A stretch of 64,000 nt of DNA from positions 1-64,000 of the forward strand of contig VWZX01010904.1 in NCBI GenBank assembly GCA_013399015.1. The letters run 5' to 3'. A program made the translations under genes and the position numbers. The stretch comes from Galbula dea (lineage: Eukaryota; Chordata; Aves; Piciformes; Galbulidae). A model generated the notes under the pieces. The model saw only the letters and a program-made list of their open reading frames with translations, did not search any database and was not told the DNA's origin. This document shows, piece by piece, positions 21,151 through 34,100 of this stretch (position 1 is the first letter of the stretch; the number at the start of each line of letters is the position of its first letter).

Positions 21151-23604
21151 TCCAACCTGAAGCATTCTGTGCAATATAGCTAAATGGACCCAAAACTCCA
21201 TAGTAGAACAGCTGCAAACTTTGGAAGCTGTTGAAAACCTTCCTTGGACTCTTGAGGTTTCCAGATTGGACCTTCATGTCCAGTTAAGAGCCCAAAATGA
21301 AAGAGTCCTGCATCACCTAGGGCTTGGTGAACATGGATCCAACAGCCCAGTGCTGCTGAGCCTGAAGAGCCAACACTTAGCATCAGATTCTACCCCAGGG
21401 GATCAATCATTCCAAACCAAATGGGTACATTGTGCACACAGGTCTCTACAAAATACCATCAGCAATTCCTTCCTAGTGTGTCTGGCTAGCAAAATAATAA
21501 TCATTAAAAACAACACCAAGGAATACAAGCCCTGATCTTCCCTGTAATCTGTTTTATTCCCAATATCCATCATAGTCCAGTGCTATTTGGGAATGTGATT
21601 GGTTTCCCAGGTGATTTCCAGGTCAACCTTTAACTTCTGAGTGTCTCTACTAACTTCCAAATTAGTTTTCTCTGAGTCTTTCAGCAAAAATCCTTGCCTA
21701 CCCTAGCTTCCCATGGCTGAAGGTTTGGGTTTCTTCCCCCTCCTCTCCCTTTGAGCTGAGAACAAAGTCCCCAAAGCTTTGTCCAATGACCATTTGAATA
21801 AGGCTCCCCATGAAAAATGGCCAGGACTGAACCCACCCCATGGCTCCTGGGAGCTGAGAATAAAGCAGAGCCCTCTGGGAGTGGGAGAAGGTGAAGATCC
21901 TACAACCACAGCAGTGCTGCTGAGCTCCAGAGAGTTTGCAAGCAAAGCCATAGAAACCTTCTTTAAAAACAACAACAACAACAACAAAAGGAAGCTGAGA
22001 ATTTGGGTACACAGCAAGGCCAGGAAAAACCTTAGAGAGCTCCTTGGTTGCAATCTCAGCCCTGACAAACAGCTGAGTCCTTACAAGGTCTTAGCCCCTC
22101 CTGTCTGCTTCTCCTTTTGGAAAGGCTTCAGGACTCAGGATGTTATTTGTATTTTTAGTGGCTTAAAGGTTGTCTCCTCTGAAACTGGATCCCTACAAAG
22201 GCAGGAATTTTCTCTTATGTCTGGATCAGTAGAAAAACTGAAGGATGTAGCCCAAAGATTTTCAAGATTCCAATATGCAAGAAAGCCAAACAAAATCTCC
22301 TCCTCCTTTCCTCCTTCTTCTTCTCCTCCTCCTCCTTTCCTCCTTCTCCTCCTCCTTCTCCTCCTTTTCTCCTTTCCTCCTTCTCCTCCTTCTCCTCCTC
22401 CGCCTTTCCTCCTCCTCCTCCTTTCCTCNCTCCTTCTCCTCCTTTCCTCCTTCTCCTCCTTTCCTCCTTCTCCTCCTTCTCCTCCTTTCCTCCTTTCCTC
22501 CTCCTTTCCCCTATAATTAATTAATTCAGCATCTAAATCACTGCATTTCTCACCTTGAAAGCTTGCAAAAAACCTGCCCAGGAGGAGCTAACTGAAGAAG
22601 TGCTGGAGAGGTGTGGTCTTCAGCTCTCTAATGAGACAACCTAAACCTACTTTATTTAAGTTACTATTATTAAGGAGATGCTCTGCCTGAATACAATGTT
22701 TCATTAAAACATCTGAAAGAGAAGCAAGCAAGAAAGCAAGTAAGAGAACTGAGAGAAGGAAATACCTGTTGGAAGATGATCTAGAGCCATTAATGCTCTG
22801 CTTAGCAGGTCTGGACTCCTCTCTGGGGAAAGAGCAGCACCAGGAAGAGGAGGTGAGAGATTTCCTCCTTGCATCCTCTTGCTAAACCAAATTGCCAAGG
22901 GATTGGAGATTCAACAAGAAGCAGCTGGGTGCAACTGAGCTGAGCTTTGGTATCCCTTCACCATGGCTTATCTTGGGGCCAGAGCCAGCTGAAGGAATTC
23001 CCACTGCCCACAAACCTCTCTCCTTTTATTCCTGCCCTCTCACCTGGGCTGTTTTGACCTGCAAGGCCACAGTCATGGAATAACATCCTCATTTTTCCAC
23101 CAGTGGCAGTTCCCCCAGTACCTGGCTCATCACAAAGCTTCCACCTTCTACAGCCTGAAGCCACCTCCCAGCTTCCAAATGGCTAAATTGTTTTCAGGTA
23201 TCCAGAAACACCAGGAGATCTGCCTGAGGTGGCCACTTAGGGCAGCAGGGAGGAGATGTGGCATTAATGACCAACTGATTAGAAAGGAAGAGAACCAAAC
23301 CCCCCCAAAGTCTGGGAGTAGCCTGCAGATTGCCTAATAAGGATAATCTCCTGTAGCTGTTTCAAGAGAGCAGCAAACAGGAGGTGGCTGAGAGCCCATT
23401 CCTCTGACTGAAAGTTCCTTCAGTTTCTTTTTTTTTTGGTTGAATTTCATATTTTATTTCTCTTTAGCAAGAAAAAAATATGTTGGCCTGCCAATGTATC
23501 AAGGAGATGTTGAACTCTCCCTGAAGCTTCAAGCCATACTGAACCAGCCTGCAGATGGGATTCTGATTCTCTATCAGTCTGTCCCTACCTCTGGATGAAG
23601 CATA
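21151..23604. other. Intergenic, no gene seen
   Basis: Includes an (ACA)n run at 21967-21990, the polypyrimidine tract at 22296-22512 and an A/T palindromic 'taattaattaatt' just after it. The 245-codon open frame across the tract is a by-product of its CCT/TCC composition. Confidence 0.5.
22296..22512 (+). repeat. Polypyrimidine (CCT/TTC/TCC)n tract
   Basis: About 215 bases almost purely C/T, with one ambiguous base (N at 22429) and one G (22402). Homopurine-homopyrimidine sequence of this length with mirror symmetry can adopt triplex (H-DNA). The N suggests the true length is unresolved. Confidence 0.95.
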
Positions 23605-23979
23605 GAACCCTGGGGAAGAGGAGACTGAGAGGAGACCTCCTGGTGCTCTCCAGCTTCCTGAGGAGGGGAAGCAGAGGAGCAGGAGCTGATCTCTTCTCTC
23701 TGGTGACCAGCTCCAGGAGCTGAGGGAACAGCATGAAGCTGTGCCAGGGGAGGGTTAGGTTAGACATTAGGAGAAGGTTCTTCCCCCAGAGGCTGGTGGA
23801 GACCTGACCCAGGCTCCCCAGGGCAGCAGTCACAGCCCCAAGGCTGAGAGAGTTCCAGAAGCATGTGGGCAATGCTGTCAGACACAGGGGGTGACTGTTG
23901 GGGTTGCCCTGTGCAGAGACAGGAGGTGGGCTCCATGATCCTTGTGGGTCCCTGCCAGCTCAGGAGATTCTATGATTTC
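23605..23979 (+). repeat. CR1 LINE fragment, group 4
   Basis: Contains 'ggagactgagaggagacctc', 'ccccagaggctggtggagac' and 'ccctgtgcagagacaggagg', ending 'aggagattctatgattt'. A distinct group from the abundant ones. Confidence 0.88.
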
Positions 23980-24449
23980 CTGCCAGTTCCATTTTTACAC
24001 AGAAAGCATCTGGAGAACTAAACCAGAAACATCTAGAAACCAGCAAACATCTCCCCAGGGCAGCCTCAATGGAAAAAAACCTTCCAAAATTGGCACTTCT
24101 ACAGAGCATCCCCACAGCCATCAGGACATCCTATCTGGGATGTAAAGAGATCACAAAGGAGTCAGTGATGGGATTCCTCACAGTTCCCACTCTGGCTGCA
24201 GTAAGAACCTTCTCCATCTGCATGACTAAGATGTTCAAATACCAGCCATGGTTTGGGAAACCCAACATGAGCTACTTCTCATCAACACAGCTTCTAGAAG
24301 CCATGCAGCACCCATACCCTCTGGAAATCAGACCTCCTTCAGATACTAGAGGCTTCCTCTCTCCTTCTAATTGTCCTCTGGAAGACTTCCATGTTTTTCA
24401 AGAGCAGTCTGACAAACTTGAGAGGCTTCATCCATGTGGTAGAAACAGT

Positions 24450-24673
24450 AGATGTAGGTTAGACATCAGGAGAAGCTCTCACCAGAGGCTGGTGGAGACC
24501 TGGCCCAGGCTGCCCAGGGCAGGAGTCACAGCCCCAAGGCTGAGAGAATTCCAGAAGCACTTGGACAATGCTCTCAGACACAGGGGGTGACTGTTGGGGT
24601 TGCCCTGTGCAGAGACAGGAGCTGGACTTGATGATCCTTGTGGGTCCCTGCCAGCTGAGGAGATTTTGTGACT
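24450..24673 (+). repeat. CR1 LINE fragment, group 4
   Basis: Second group 4 copy in direct orientation, 470 bases after the first, and 5'-truncated at 'gatgtaggttagacatcagg'. The two share about 220 bases with roughly 20 differences. Confidence 0.88.
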
Positions 24674-25562
24674 CCATGTCAACTCAGGGACAACATTCCC
24701 TGCACCTTGTGGTATGCAAGGCAGGGATCATGCTAAGCTGGAGAACCAAAGGCTTTTCTTTCACTGCTCTTTCAGAAGCAGCAGTTTTCTTGTAACTGCA
24801 AGAAATACTTCATCTTTTTATCTCTTTTTTTCTCCCCCCCCCCAGCTCCACTTGACCCATTTGAAATGTAAGGTTTTGCATAGCTGCTTTAGGTAGTTGA
24901 AATGACACCAGGTTAAGAACAGGAAAGTCTTTCACCAAAAAGGTGGTTTAGTCCTTTTCAAAGCTTTCCTATTATTTAAAGCTTACTTTCACTGCATTCT
25001 TTTACCTTGGCTGCTTCCCAAGTGGGTATAAGTTAATTAAATAAGATTTTTGACCCTTTAACCTTCCCTATAAACTGCATCCTTACCCAACTCTATTTAA
25101 ATAAATCAGATTAAAAGAGAAAATAAAATCTGTAGCAGAATATGTATTTTTACAGCTGCAGAAGAAACCAAACATGTCTATTAAGCTTATTTGTAAGTAC
25201 TTAGCAGTCAAAGCAACAGCCAAGGCTTGTGGATGATTTTAATTAAAATAAAGCTGGGTGGGCACATCAATTCCTTTAGAAATGGCTTCTCTTGAGCTGC
25301 AGCTTCTCCAGAATCCCTGGCTTCTAGCACTGCACCACAAGAAGGCTGCATTTCTTCGTGGCAGCTGAAGATCAGCCCACCTGATGAGCTTAGATTGGTT
25401 TAGAGTCCTGCAAGATGTAGGGAGTCTATGGAAATATCAAGGAGAGGAGGCTGAAAGCTGACAGGAAAGGGCAGAAAGCAAGCAGGAGAGATGGGCAGAG
25501 AGTGACAGTGCAGAATGAGGCCAGCATTTCTCTAAGACATGCTCTGGGCCTAATTAGGAAGA
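24674..25562. other. Intergenic; candidate conserved block 24930-25270
   Basis: A C9 run sits at 24834-24843. The A/T-rich block has many TTAATTAAAT-type sites and no transposon. No exon recognised. Confidence 0.4.
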
Positions 25563-26070
25563 GAATCATTCAGTCATTATGACTGAAAAGACTTCTGAGA
25601 GCATCAAGTCCAACCATCCACCCAACACTGCCATGCTCACCACTAAACCATGGCCCCAGGCAACACAGCTCCACGTTTGTGAACTCTTCCAGGGATGGTG
25701 ACTCCACCACCAGCCTGGGCAGCCTGGGCCAATGCCTGAGAACCCTCCAAGGGAAGAAATTGTTCCTAAGATCCAACCTGAACCTCCCCTGGTGCAACTG
25801 GAGGCCATTGCCTCTCATCCTATCACTAGTCACCAGGGAGAAGAGCCCAAGCCCCAGCTGGCTCCAGCCTCCTTGCAGGGAGCTGCAGAGAGTGAGAAGG
25901 TCTCCCCTGAGCCTCCTCTTCTCCAGCCTAACCAAGCCCAGTTCCCTCAGCTGCTCCTCACAACACTTGTGCTCTAGACCCTTCCCCACCTTCCTTGCCC
26001 TTCTCTGGACACACTCCAGCACCTCCATGTCCTTCTTGGAGTGAGGAGCCCAAAACTGAGCCCAGGATTG
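25563..26070 (-). repeat. CR1 LINE fragment, group 2 (long)
   Basis: Runs from the terminus 'gaatcattcagtcattatga' through 'ctccaggctaaccaagccc'-type sequence to 'cttggagtgaggagcccaaa', the end of the ORF2-proximal region. One of the longest group 2 copies. Confidence 0.93.
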
Positions 26071-28017
26071 GAAGTCCAAGGTTTCTCTCAGCAGAAGCTG
26101 TTCTCCTATGGAAGTCAATCCTTCCCCTCCAGGTCCCTATGCCATCACCACCAAGCCAAGCAGAAGCCTCCAGCTAAAATGGGCAATGTCACATCAAGCT
26201 GGCAGGGCCAGAGTTTGCTTTCCACTGGTGCCACCCCCACTCTGCTAATCCAATTCCTGCCTCCTGATTTGCTTTTAAATAATCATGAAGGCAGCAGACA
26301 GGAGGTGGGGAAAAGGTTCCCTGCAGTTCAGGCTCTGAAGGCTCTTGGCTTTTCAGAGACCTTGTGCAAACGAGCTCAAAAGGCAGTGCCAGGTGATTCA
26401 CAGTGGTTGAACCAGAAAGCCAGGACTTGCCATGAGTCTCAGCCTTTCAGTCTTGGACCAGGAGAGGCAGGAATAGAGAAGAGACAGAAAGAGAACATGT
26501 GGAAAGAGAAAGAACCAACCTTCCTACCACTGAACTTCAAGAAGCAGAATCAGCACAGGCACTGCTGAGCAGAAGCTCACAGCTGACTCCTTTGGAACAA
26601 GGAGAAGGGAAACAGCCTGGAGCCCCAGGTTAGGCACAGGGATGTGACTGTTAAGAAGATGGGCAGAAGGAGACACAGAGAGGCAGAGGGCAGCCAGCAC
26701 ACAGCAGCCAGCCAGGAGGCCACGTGTCTTTTCAGCAGCAGCAGGAGGACCTATTATACCCAGGTCACACCACATTATCTCCTGCCCAACAACCAGCAGG
26801 TAAGCTTGTTAGCAGAGTGCACTGTGTTTTCTCTCCTGTCAGCCTGACACAGAGGACAACCACCTCCTACTGCTGCCTACTGGCCTCCCACTGTGATGGG
26901 AAAGGTGAAGATGGAAGAAGGTATCAGTGTGGTTACATTAGAGACACTAAAACTTTCTTCTCTCACCTCCCCAGGTTCTGAAAATACTGGGAATTGCAGC
27001 TCTTGAAAGGAGTTACAAGTTGCTTGTGCAAGATGCCCCTGAATCCCTTCTCCCTCTGCAGCAGGCTTCACCACAGGCTCATCTGCTTGCCTCATGTGAG
27101 GCCCTGGCCATGTTCACTGCTTAAATGATCTGCTGCAGCCAAGCCCCTTGACTCCTTCACTCTGGAAGCTGGAAGGTCTCAAGTGAGTTGAGGGAACAGG
27201 AAGATTCACCAGCTGAACGCCTAGGAAGTTGCTTTTGGAGTCCTGCTCCTGCCACAGTTCCTACATGGTGCTAGCCAAAGGTTTCTCAGAGCTCCCCTGT
27301 GGTGCCAGAGAAGTTGCATTAACCTATTTCATTCTTTTCTGGGAGAAATTCACTTGGCAGCTCTCATCTTCTGTATCATCCAAGATGGTTCCTGGCTTGG
27401 GCTGCTGATACACTGGAGCATTCACTGCTCCAGCTGAGGTCAATGCAAAATGAAATCCACTCTGAACATCAGAAACACCCAAAAGATGGTAGCTGTTCTG
27501 AGAAATCAGGCAAGAAAAATGGATTTATTTCTACCAGTTGCCATTTTAATACCTGTGCCTCAGCTCCTGGTGTGCAAAGTGGACACCTCTGTACCACCTC
27601 AGCTCATGGAGGTACTGTGAAGGTGGTTTCCCACCACTAAGATGCAATACATCATGAAGAGCCTCCATGGAAACCAAGGATTCCATCTCTGGGGCAGGCT
27701 GTGGATGCTGTAGCCATAATGCATAGGATCAACCACTGGATGGTGAAGATGAAGAGAACCATTAACTATCCACCAGTGGCCACAATCCATCATCCTCTAA
27801 ACCAGCCATCTGAGGTCCTACAGAAACAACTGCATGTGCTCCTGCAAAGGAAGGCTGGAGATGAATGCAGAAACATGGGGAGGAGATCAAATGTGGAACC
27901 TTAATTTTTGCATTTCCTAGCTGCTGTTGGAATTTGCCACTTGGATGAGGCTCTTGAAGCAGACTTTAGGAGAAGAGTGTTGCTAAGAACTGGTGCTACA
28001 TCTTCCCAGTTAGTCAC
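26071..28017. other. Intergenic, no gene seen
   Basis: Nearly 2 kb of unique sequence without CR1. An open frame of 175 codons across 26041-26568 starts inside the CR1 and shows no domain. Confidence 0.5.
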
Positions 28018-28153
28018 AAGAAGGGCAAGGAAGGTGGGGAAGGGTCTGGAGCACAAGTGTTGTGAGGAGCAGCTGAGGGAACTGGGCTTGGTTAGCCTGG
28101 AGAAGAGGAGGCTCAGGGGAGATCTCCTCACTCTCTGCAACTCCCTGAGAGGA
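28018..28153 (+). repeat. CR1 internal fragment, group 2
   Basis: 'ggtggggaagggtctggagc' to 'caactccctgagaggata'. Truncated at both ends, with the 3' terminus missing. Confidence 0.88.
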
Positions 28154-28849
28154 TACAGATATTCCACTGTAGAAATGTTGTGCTTTCTGTTTTTCCAGCT
28201 CATGGAAAGAGTTTTAGCACATGCCTTCTGAAAAGGAAAAGAATTTCCTAGAGGCATCTGCAGTGGCCTGGTCTTTGCACTAATGAAATTAAGTTTTCTG
28301 TTGGGTAAATAAAATCCTGGTGGCCAGGAACCAGTTGGGGAGACAGCTCAGAGGCTTAAGCACTGAACCATGAACTTCTCTGTTCACTCCAATATTAAAC
28401 AAGCAGACACTCTTGCTGACATGATGGGGAATGAAAGAGCATTCTGTTAGGACATTTGGTTGACTCCTGTTGGTGAGCTGCTGATCTTCTCAAAGAGGGG
28501 TTTCTAAAGAGACAAAAGGGATTTCATTTGATACAGTTAACCAAATAAACCTTATTATTTGGTTTAAAAATACATGAAAGCCCAACTTGAACTTCAAACC
28601 TAAGGAGGTCAAAACTCAGAAGGGAGGAAGGAAGTCAAACAAGCCTCCCACTAGCCCAACCTCATCTCTGGCTCCCTGCCTCCACTCGAAGGCTCACAGA
28701 CCTGAAAACCTCCTACAACGGCCAGAACTGTGGCCCCAGCACCTCACAAGTGGTGGTGACACCTTGAGGGATTAGGGCAAGAGATGTCATGTCTCTAATC
28801 TTCCATTCTACTGGCTTTCTACATCTGCTGGAGAGTTTGTCACTTGTAT
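28154..28849. other. Intergenic, no gene seen
   Basis: Unique sequence. Nothing recognised. Confidence 0.5.
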
Positions 28850-29058
28850 TAGGAAAAAATGATTCCCTGCCAGAGTGGTTAGACACTGGCCCAGGCTGCC
28901 CAGGGCAGTGGGGGAGTCACCATCCCTGGAGGGGTTCCAAAACCATGGAGCCATGGCAGCTGGTGACATGGTTTAGTGGCATGGGGGTGTTGGTTGGTTG
29001 GTTGATGGTTGGACTTGATGATCTCAGAAGCCTCTTCCAACCTTAATGATTCTGTGAC
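28850..29058 (+). repeat. CR1 LINE fragment, group 2
   Basis: From 'ttccctgccagagtggttag' to 'ccttaatgattctgtgacta'. It has an extra 'ttggttggttggttga' expansion before the terminal block. Directly followed by a group 1 copy. Confidence 0.92.
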
Positions 29059-29067
29059 TAAAGAATG

Positions 29068-29441
29068 CAATCTGGAGAAGAGAAGGCTCCCAGGAGACCT
29101 TCTGGTGGCCTGCCAGGATCTGAAGGGGGCTACAAGAGAGCTGGGGAGGGACTTTGGAGGAGGTCAGGTAGTGATAGGACTAGGGGGAATGGATGCAAGC
29201 TAGAGGAGGGGAGATTTAGATTGGATCTGAGGAGGAAGTTCTTCCCTGTGAGGGTGGGGAGACAGTGGCACAGGTTGCCCAGAGAGGCTGTGGAAGCTCC
29301 ATCCCTGGAAGCTTTGAAGGCCAGGCTGGCTGGGGCTGTGGGCAAGCTGCTGTAGTGGGAGGTGTCCCTGGCAGGCAGGGGGGTTGGAACTAGCTGATCT
29401 TTCAGGTCCCTTCCAACTCTGACAGTTGTAGGACTCTATGA
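29068..29441 (+). repeat. CR1 LINE fragment, group 1
   Basis: From 'ctggagaagagaaggctccc' to 'gttgtaggactctatga'. It lies ten bases after the previous CR1 in the same direction, so a second insertion beside or into the first one's tail. Confidence 0.94.
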
Positions 29442-30700
29442 TGCCCAAGAACTGGCCACAGAGCAGGAATGGGAGGTCCAAGCAACCATTCTTACCTCAG
29501 TTTCCCTTTTGCCTCACAACGTCAGAGCTCTGCAAGCCCGATCAATCACTGACATTCAATAGAGATGCTTACCCCACCCCAATCCACACTGAGCCCCTCT
29601 GTGCCTATATTTAGCTCCAAGCTGATCCCTGACTAAAAGCCCTTTCTGAAAATAGAGCTTTATAAAAAGAAACCCTGATAAACTCCCAGCTCCAGGGACT
29701 CCAGTGGTCGCTGCCACACACACAAAACCTGGGGCGTTGTGCAGATCACCCCATCAATCTTCCTTTGTCCCCTGAGTTTCAGCTCCCAGCCAAGGAAAAC
29801 AACATTCTTCATAACATTAATGAAAACAAGCTGCTCTCTGCCTACAGAAAAAAAAAAGAAAATCCAATTCTTAATTACATTTCTTTTGGGCTGTGCTTTG
29901 AATCACATATCCTGTAGTTTGATTAAATCCCCTTTAGAAGTCAAGGTAAAAATGAAGAGCTTTTGCAAGTGGGAACCTCAAAGGTGCTGTTTACTTGGAG
30001 AAGAATAATAATAATAATAATAAAGAACACAAACCCACTGTGGAAGCTGATATTTAAAGCAGGAATCAGAGCAATATGCAAGACAGGTTTTATTATTTTC
30101 ATGATTGCCACTGCATAAATTCATTTTCAGGGCTTAGAGAGTTTGCTGAGAAATATGATCTGGGCCAGTGTATTTCTTAGAAATAAATGGGCTGTATAAA
30201 ATGAGGAGAGATAAAGCAAGGAGGCTGGAATTCTGGTTAATCCCTGGAGGCAGTCAATCAGGGTTTCTAAAGCCCTTAATGCAAAATATCTGCATCAAGA
30301 GGTTAAATATAGGAAATAGGAGAAGTCAAAGACGAGGAGGAGATGAAACAGTTATGTGGAGATGGTGTTGAAAGAACCTGGAGCCTGCTGTGAAGTAGAT
30401 ATCCAACAGGCATTTGTTTAGGTTCACTGCCATGCTCGAAAGGAACTCACACAACAAACAAAACTCAACTCCTAATGACACTCTTTGATCATTTCTGAGG
30501 ACCAAAGCAGAAAATTTCCTTCTGAGGACCACAGCTATGTGGACATGATGAAGGTAATGCAGCTGATTGCCCCAGCTGAAAACCAGACATGCCAGTTGGC
30601 TGCACCCTGGCTGGGTCACTGTGGCCTCAGGAGGTCAGGTGAGTCCCAGATCCTTCCTGGTAGATTGGATCTAATTCCCAGTGGGGACAGCAAGCATTGC
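29442..30700. other. Intergenic; candidate conserved blocks, no gene seen
   Basis: 29560-29990 has a MEF2-like 'gctatatttagctcc'-type site (near 29605), scattered CpGs and no repeats. 30020-30330 is similar. An (AAT)n run lies at 30003-30025. Confidence 0.35.
30003..30025 (+). repeat. (AAT)n microsatellite
   Basis: Seven uninterrupted units. Confidence 0.9.
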
Positions 30701-31168
30701 TAGCAGGTCAAGGGAGGTGATCCTGAGACTTCACTCAGCACTGGGGAGGCCTCACCTGGAGAACTGGGTTCAGTTCTGGGCTCCTCAGGACAAGAGAGAC
30801 ATGGAGCTCCTGGGGGGAGTCCAACAGAGCTCCAAAGATGCTGAGGGGCTGGGGCATCTCCCTGCTGAGGAAAGGCTGAGGGAGCTGGGCTTGGGTAGCC
30901 TGGAGGAGGCTGAGAGGCAACCTGATCAGTGGAGAGAAGGAGCTGAAGGGAGGCTGTCAAGAGGATGGAGCCAGGCTCTGCTCCAGGAGGCCAAGCAATA
31001 GGACAGGAGGCAACAGGCACCAACTGGAACAGAGGAAGTTCAGCCTAAAGCTGAGGAAGAACTTCTTTGTGTGAGGGTGACTGAGCACTGGCCCAGGTTG
31101 CCCAGAGAGGTTGTGGAGTCTCCTTCTCTGGAGAGCTGAAGGAACCTCCAGCCTCACTCTGTCATTCT
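30701..31168 (+). repeat. CR1 LINE fragment, group 3 relative
   Basis: From 'aggtcaagggaggtgatcct' to 'cctcactctgtcattctaag'. Starts in the end of ORF2 and lacks the usual terminal 50-80 bases. More diverged than the group 1 copies. Confidence 0.88.
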
Positions 31169-34100
31169 AAGCTTAAAAGCTTTACATTTTAAAGGAACTT
31201 TAGTCCAGTCCTTATCTCCTGAAAGATTTGGTACCCCCCCAGCCCCCTCCAAAAAATGCATTTTAAGAAGCATCTTTATTTAATGTTATTATCTGCTTGT
31301 GAGGTGGGTGCTGCACTCACCTCACCTAGGAGTTGTCTAAGCTTGCCCAGCTCACAGAGCTTTAGGGCATTCTCTCACTTGTTATTTTGCCTCTTGATTA
31401 TCACTTGGGGACAGAAAGAAACAAAGAAATGATAAAAAATAAAATACAAATGATGAAAAATGGGAAGAAAAGAAAAGGAAAGAAAAGAAAAGATGCAAAC
31501 AAAAGAAACCACCATAAAAATCCCACCAAAAACCAAAACCAACTCCCCCCCAGGGAATGGGTAACTGTCTCAAAGGAACTATTTTGAAGGAAGATATTGC
31601 CAGAATAAGCTAAGACATCAAAACTGTCCCAACTGTGCTCCCTAGACACAGGTGTTTGTGAGAAGAGGCCATGGTGATCAGCAGTGTTGTACAATTCATT
31701 CTCTTGGCAGCCCAGCTTCACACTGACACTTGACAGTACTAAATAAGACAACACACCAGTAGTTACATGGGAGAAGCAAATCTTGGGGGGGAGGGGGGTG
31801 GAAAGGGCATTTTAATTGCTACTTCTATTCATTTCACAAGGCTGATGCCTTCCCTCCCCTGAGTCTGAATGAGTAGATGAAGGTAGAGGGAAGATGCTCT
31901 CACTGAACTGCTAATTCATCTGGATTTGACCTCCAAGGAATGGTTTGTGCCCTTGTGGGGCAAAAGCTGTGGTAAAACACTTGTCTAGATGAAAGAGCTC
32001 AAGCAGTTCACCTGCTCAGCAGAGGCAAAGCAACTGGGCACCAGGAGAATGACCTTGAGCCAAAAGGGGAAGGGACATCAAGGTAATGCTGGATGACAGC
32101 AAGAGACAAGATGATGGCAGCTCAGCAGGAGAACATCAGCAGTGATCAAACTCTGGGTACTGTGTGTGAATGAAATGCCTTCAGAAGCACAAAGCCAATC
32201 TGCTTCACCTCATCATGATTTACAGGTTGAATATGAATAGATATATATACATAACCACACCTAGCTTTCCTCTTCAGTTCTACTTTAAACTCTGGCTTCC
32301 CTCCCCTTTTTATTTTACCCTACACAAAACTCCTGACTGAAATAAATCCCCCATGTGGGTCAAAGTTACAACTGAGATGAAATCAGCCTTGCCCATTTGA
32401 TAGGTGAATTATTGGATGCTTCTCTTTTCCTGACTGCAGGTAGTTATGACACTAGGTCTTAACCATAAACCAGCAGAACCTGATGAACCTTGTTTGGCCA
32501 GTCAAACCTGTCCTAACAGGCAGATCAACTCGTTTCTTATGCAGATGACTACTGCTCAGGAGCCCTTAATTGGTCACACTCAACTTGTCTTCTTCCCTTT
32601 GTCTGTAACAGGAGACTTTGCATCATGTCTCCATTATTTTTAGCAGGCAGAATTGCCCCCCACTCTTTAGCTACCCCTTTTTTAGTGCCACACACAACCT
32701 TCTGGGTTGAAAGTATTTATTTGGACAGCAGCAGCGTGATCAGACCTGCCTGTTTATCTAAAGATCTCTGCTCTAGGAAGGAGATTTCAGTCTGGGAGGT
32801 TTCCTCTACACATGGTAGGCAGCTGTCAGCAGCAGCCAGCAGGGCGAGAGGTCAGGGCAGCTGCTCCACCAAATCCATGGGCTCCATCAACATGGCCAAG
32901 ATCCTGCTGAGTGGGAGCTGGGAGAGCAGGGCTTGGAGTACTTTGGAGTGTGTCTATAAGGTCACACCATGTCTATCCCAGTGATATCAAACTGCTATGC
33001 TGCACAATGTGCTGGACTGTGTTCTGCCCTTCAAAGGAGAAGGGCCACGTGTGGAGCAGAGCAGGGTTGAACACAGACCTGCACATTGTCCTCTCCAGCA
33101 GCTGGATTTACTGGGATCACAGAGATGTCTGTTGACTATGTAGAACAGAGTGGAGATGTGTTGACTGAGGGAGAACTCCATCTCAGGAGTTCTTCAGGTC
33201 AGATGTGAATGAGCTCCAAATAACTCTTATTAATTAAGCAGGAGAAGAGATGATGAAGAAGAAAGCAGATGGACACCCTTCCTGAGTCTTACACCCTCAG
33301 GAGGCACCAGTGTCTGTCCTTGTCTGCACATCTCAACAGCTTCCTGCAGAATGCTTTGTGCTATCTCCTCCTGAAACTTCCCCTTTAGGGAGCCAGTAGC
33401 TTTACCATCTCAAGATAACACTAAAATTAGGAAATGAGGAGAGAGAGGTAGCAAATAGATAGTTGTGATCTGTAGGTGGCCATAAATCAGCTCCTGTTTC
33501 AGAGGACACTGAGTGCCAGCTCTGTCCCATTGCAGCCAGCCCACAGGACCCAGCTATTTTTATTTCTCATTGCTAGGATGCTTTGAGCAGATGAAGAAAA
33601 CTATGCTCCCTGCTAAGAAAAAAAAACCCCATGAAACTGACATCTTGGATGAGGAAAGAGGGAAATGGGTAGGGCAAAAGAGAATTTATTTTGGCTGAAC
33701 TCTGGAGCCAAGGAGATGACTAGACAGGGAAGGATGTCTCAGATTTCTGGCAGTCTTGTGCAAGCTGAAAGCTGGTGGAGTTCTTCAGACAACAAGGCTT
33801 TATCAAACCACATCTGCCTGCAAAGTGAAAAAAGCTGATGACACCAGAAGAATTTTATGCTGGTTCAAAAGAGTTTCCACAGTTTGACAGTTCCTGGCAC
33901 TCACTTGCAGCAGGAGATGAATAGGAAATGGAGGTGCAAAGGAGAAAACACTGAGCAAGCATCTTGCTTACAAACTGTACAGTTGTGAAGCATGAGCTAC
34001 TGAAGCAACCCAAATGGGATGATTTAGACCAAACCCTCCCCAGTATCTGAACCAACAGGCCTTCAGGCTTCCTCTGAGAAGCTTCATCTGTTTCTGTGGA

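Noticed and set aside
21779..22516. 245-codon frame with a Pro/Ser/Leu-rich tail
   Set aside because: The tail is the polypyrimidine tract, and the first half shows no domain.
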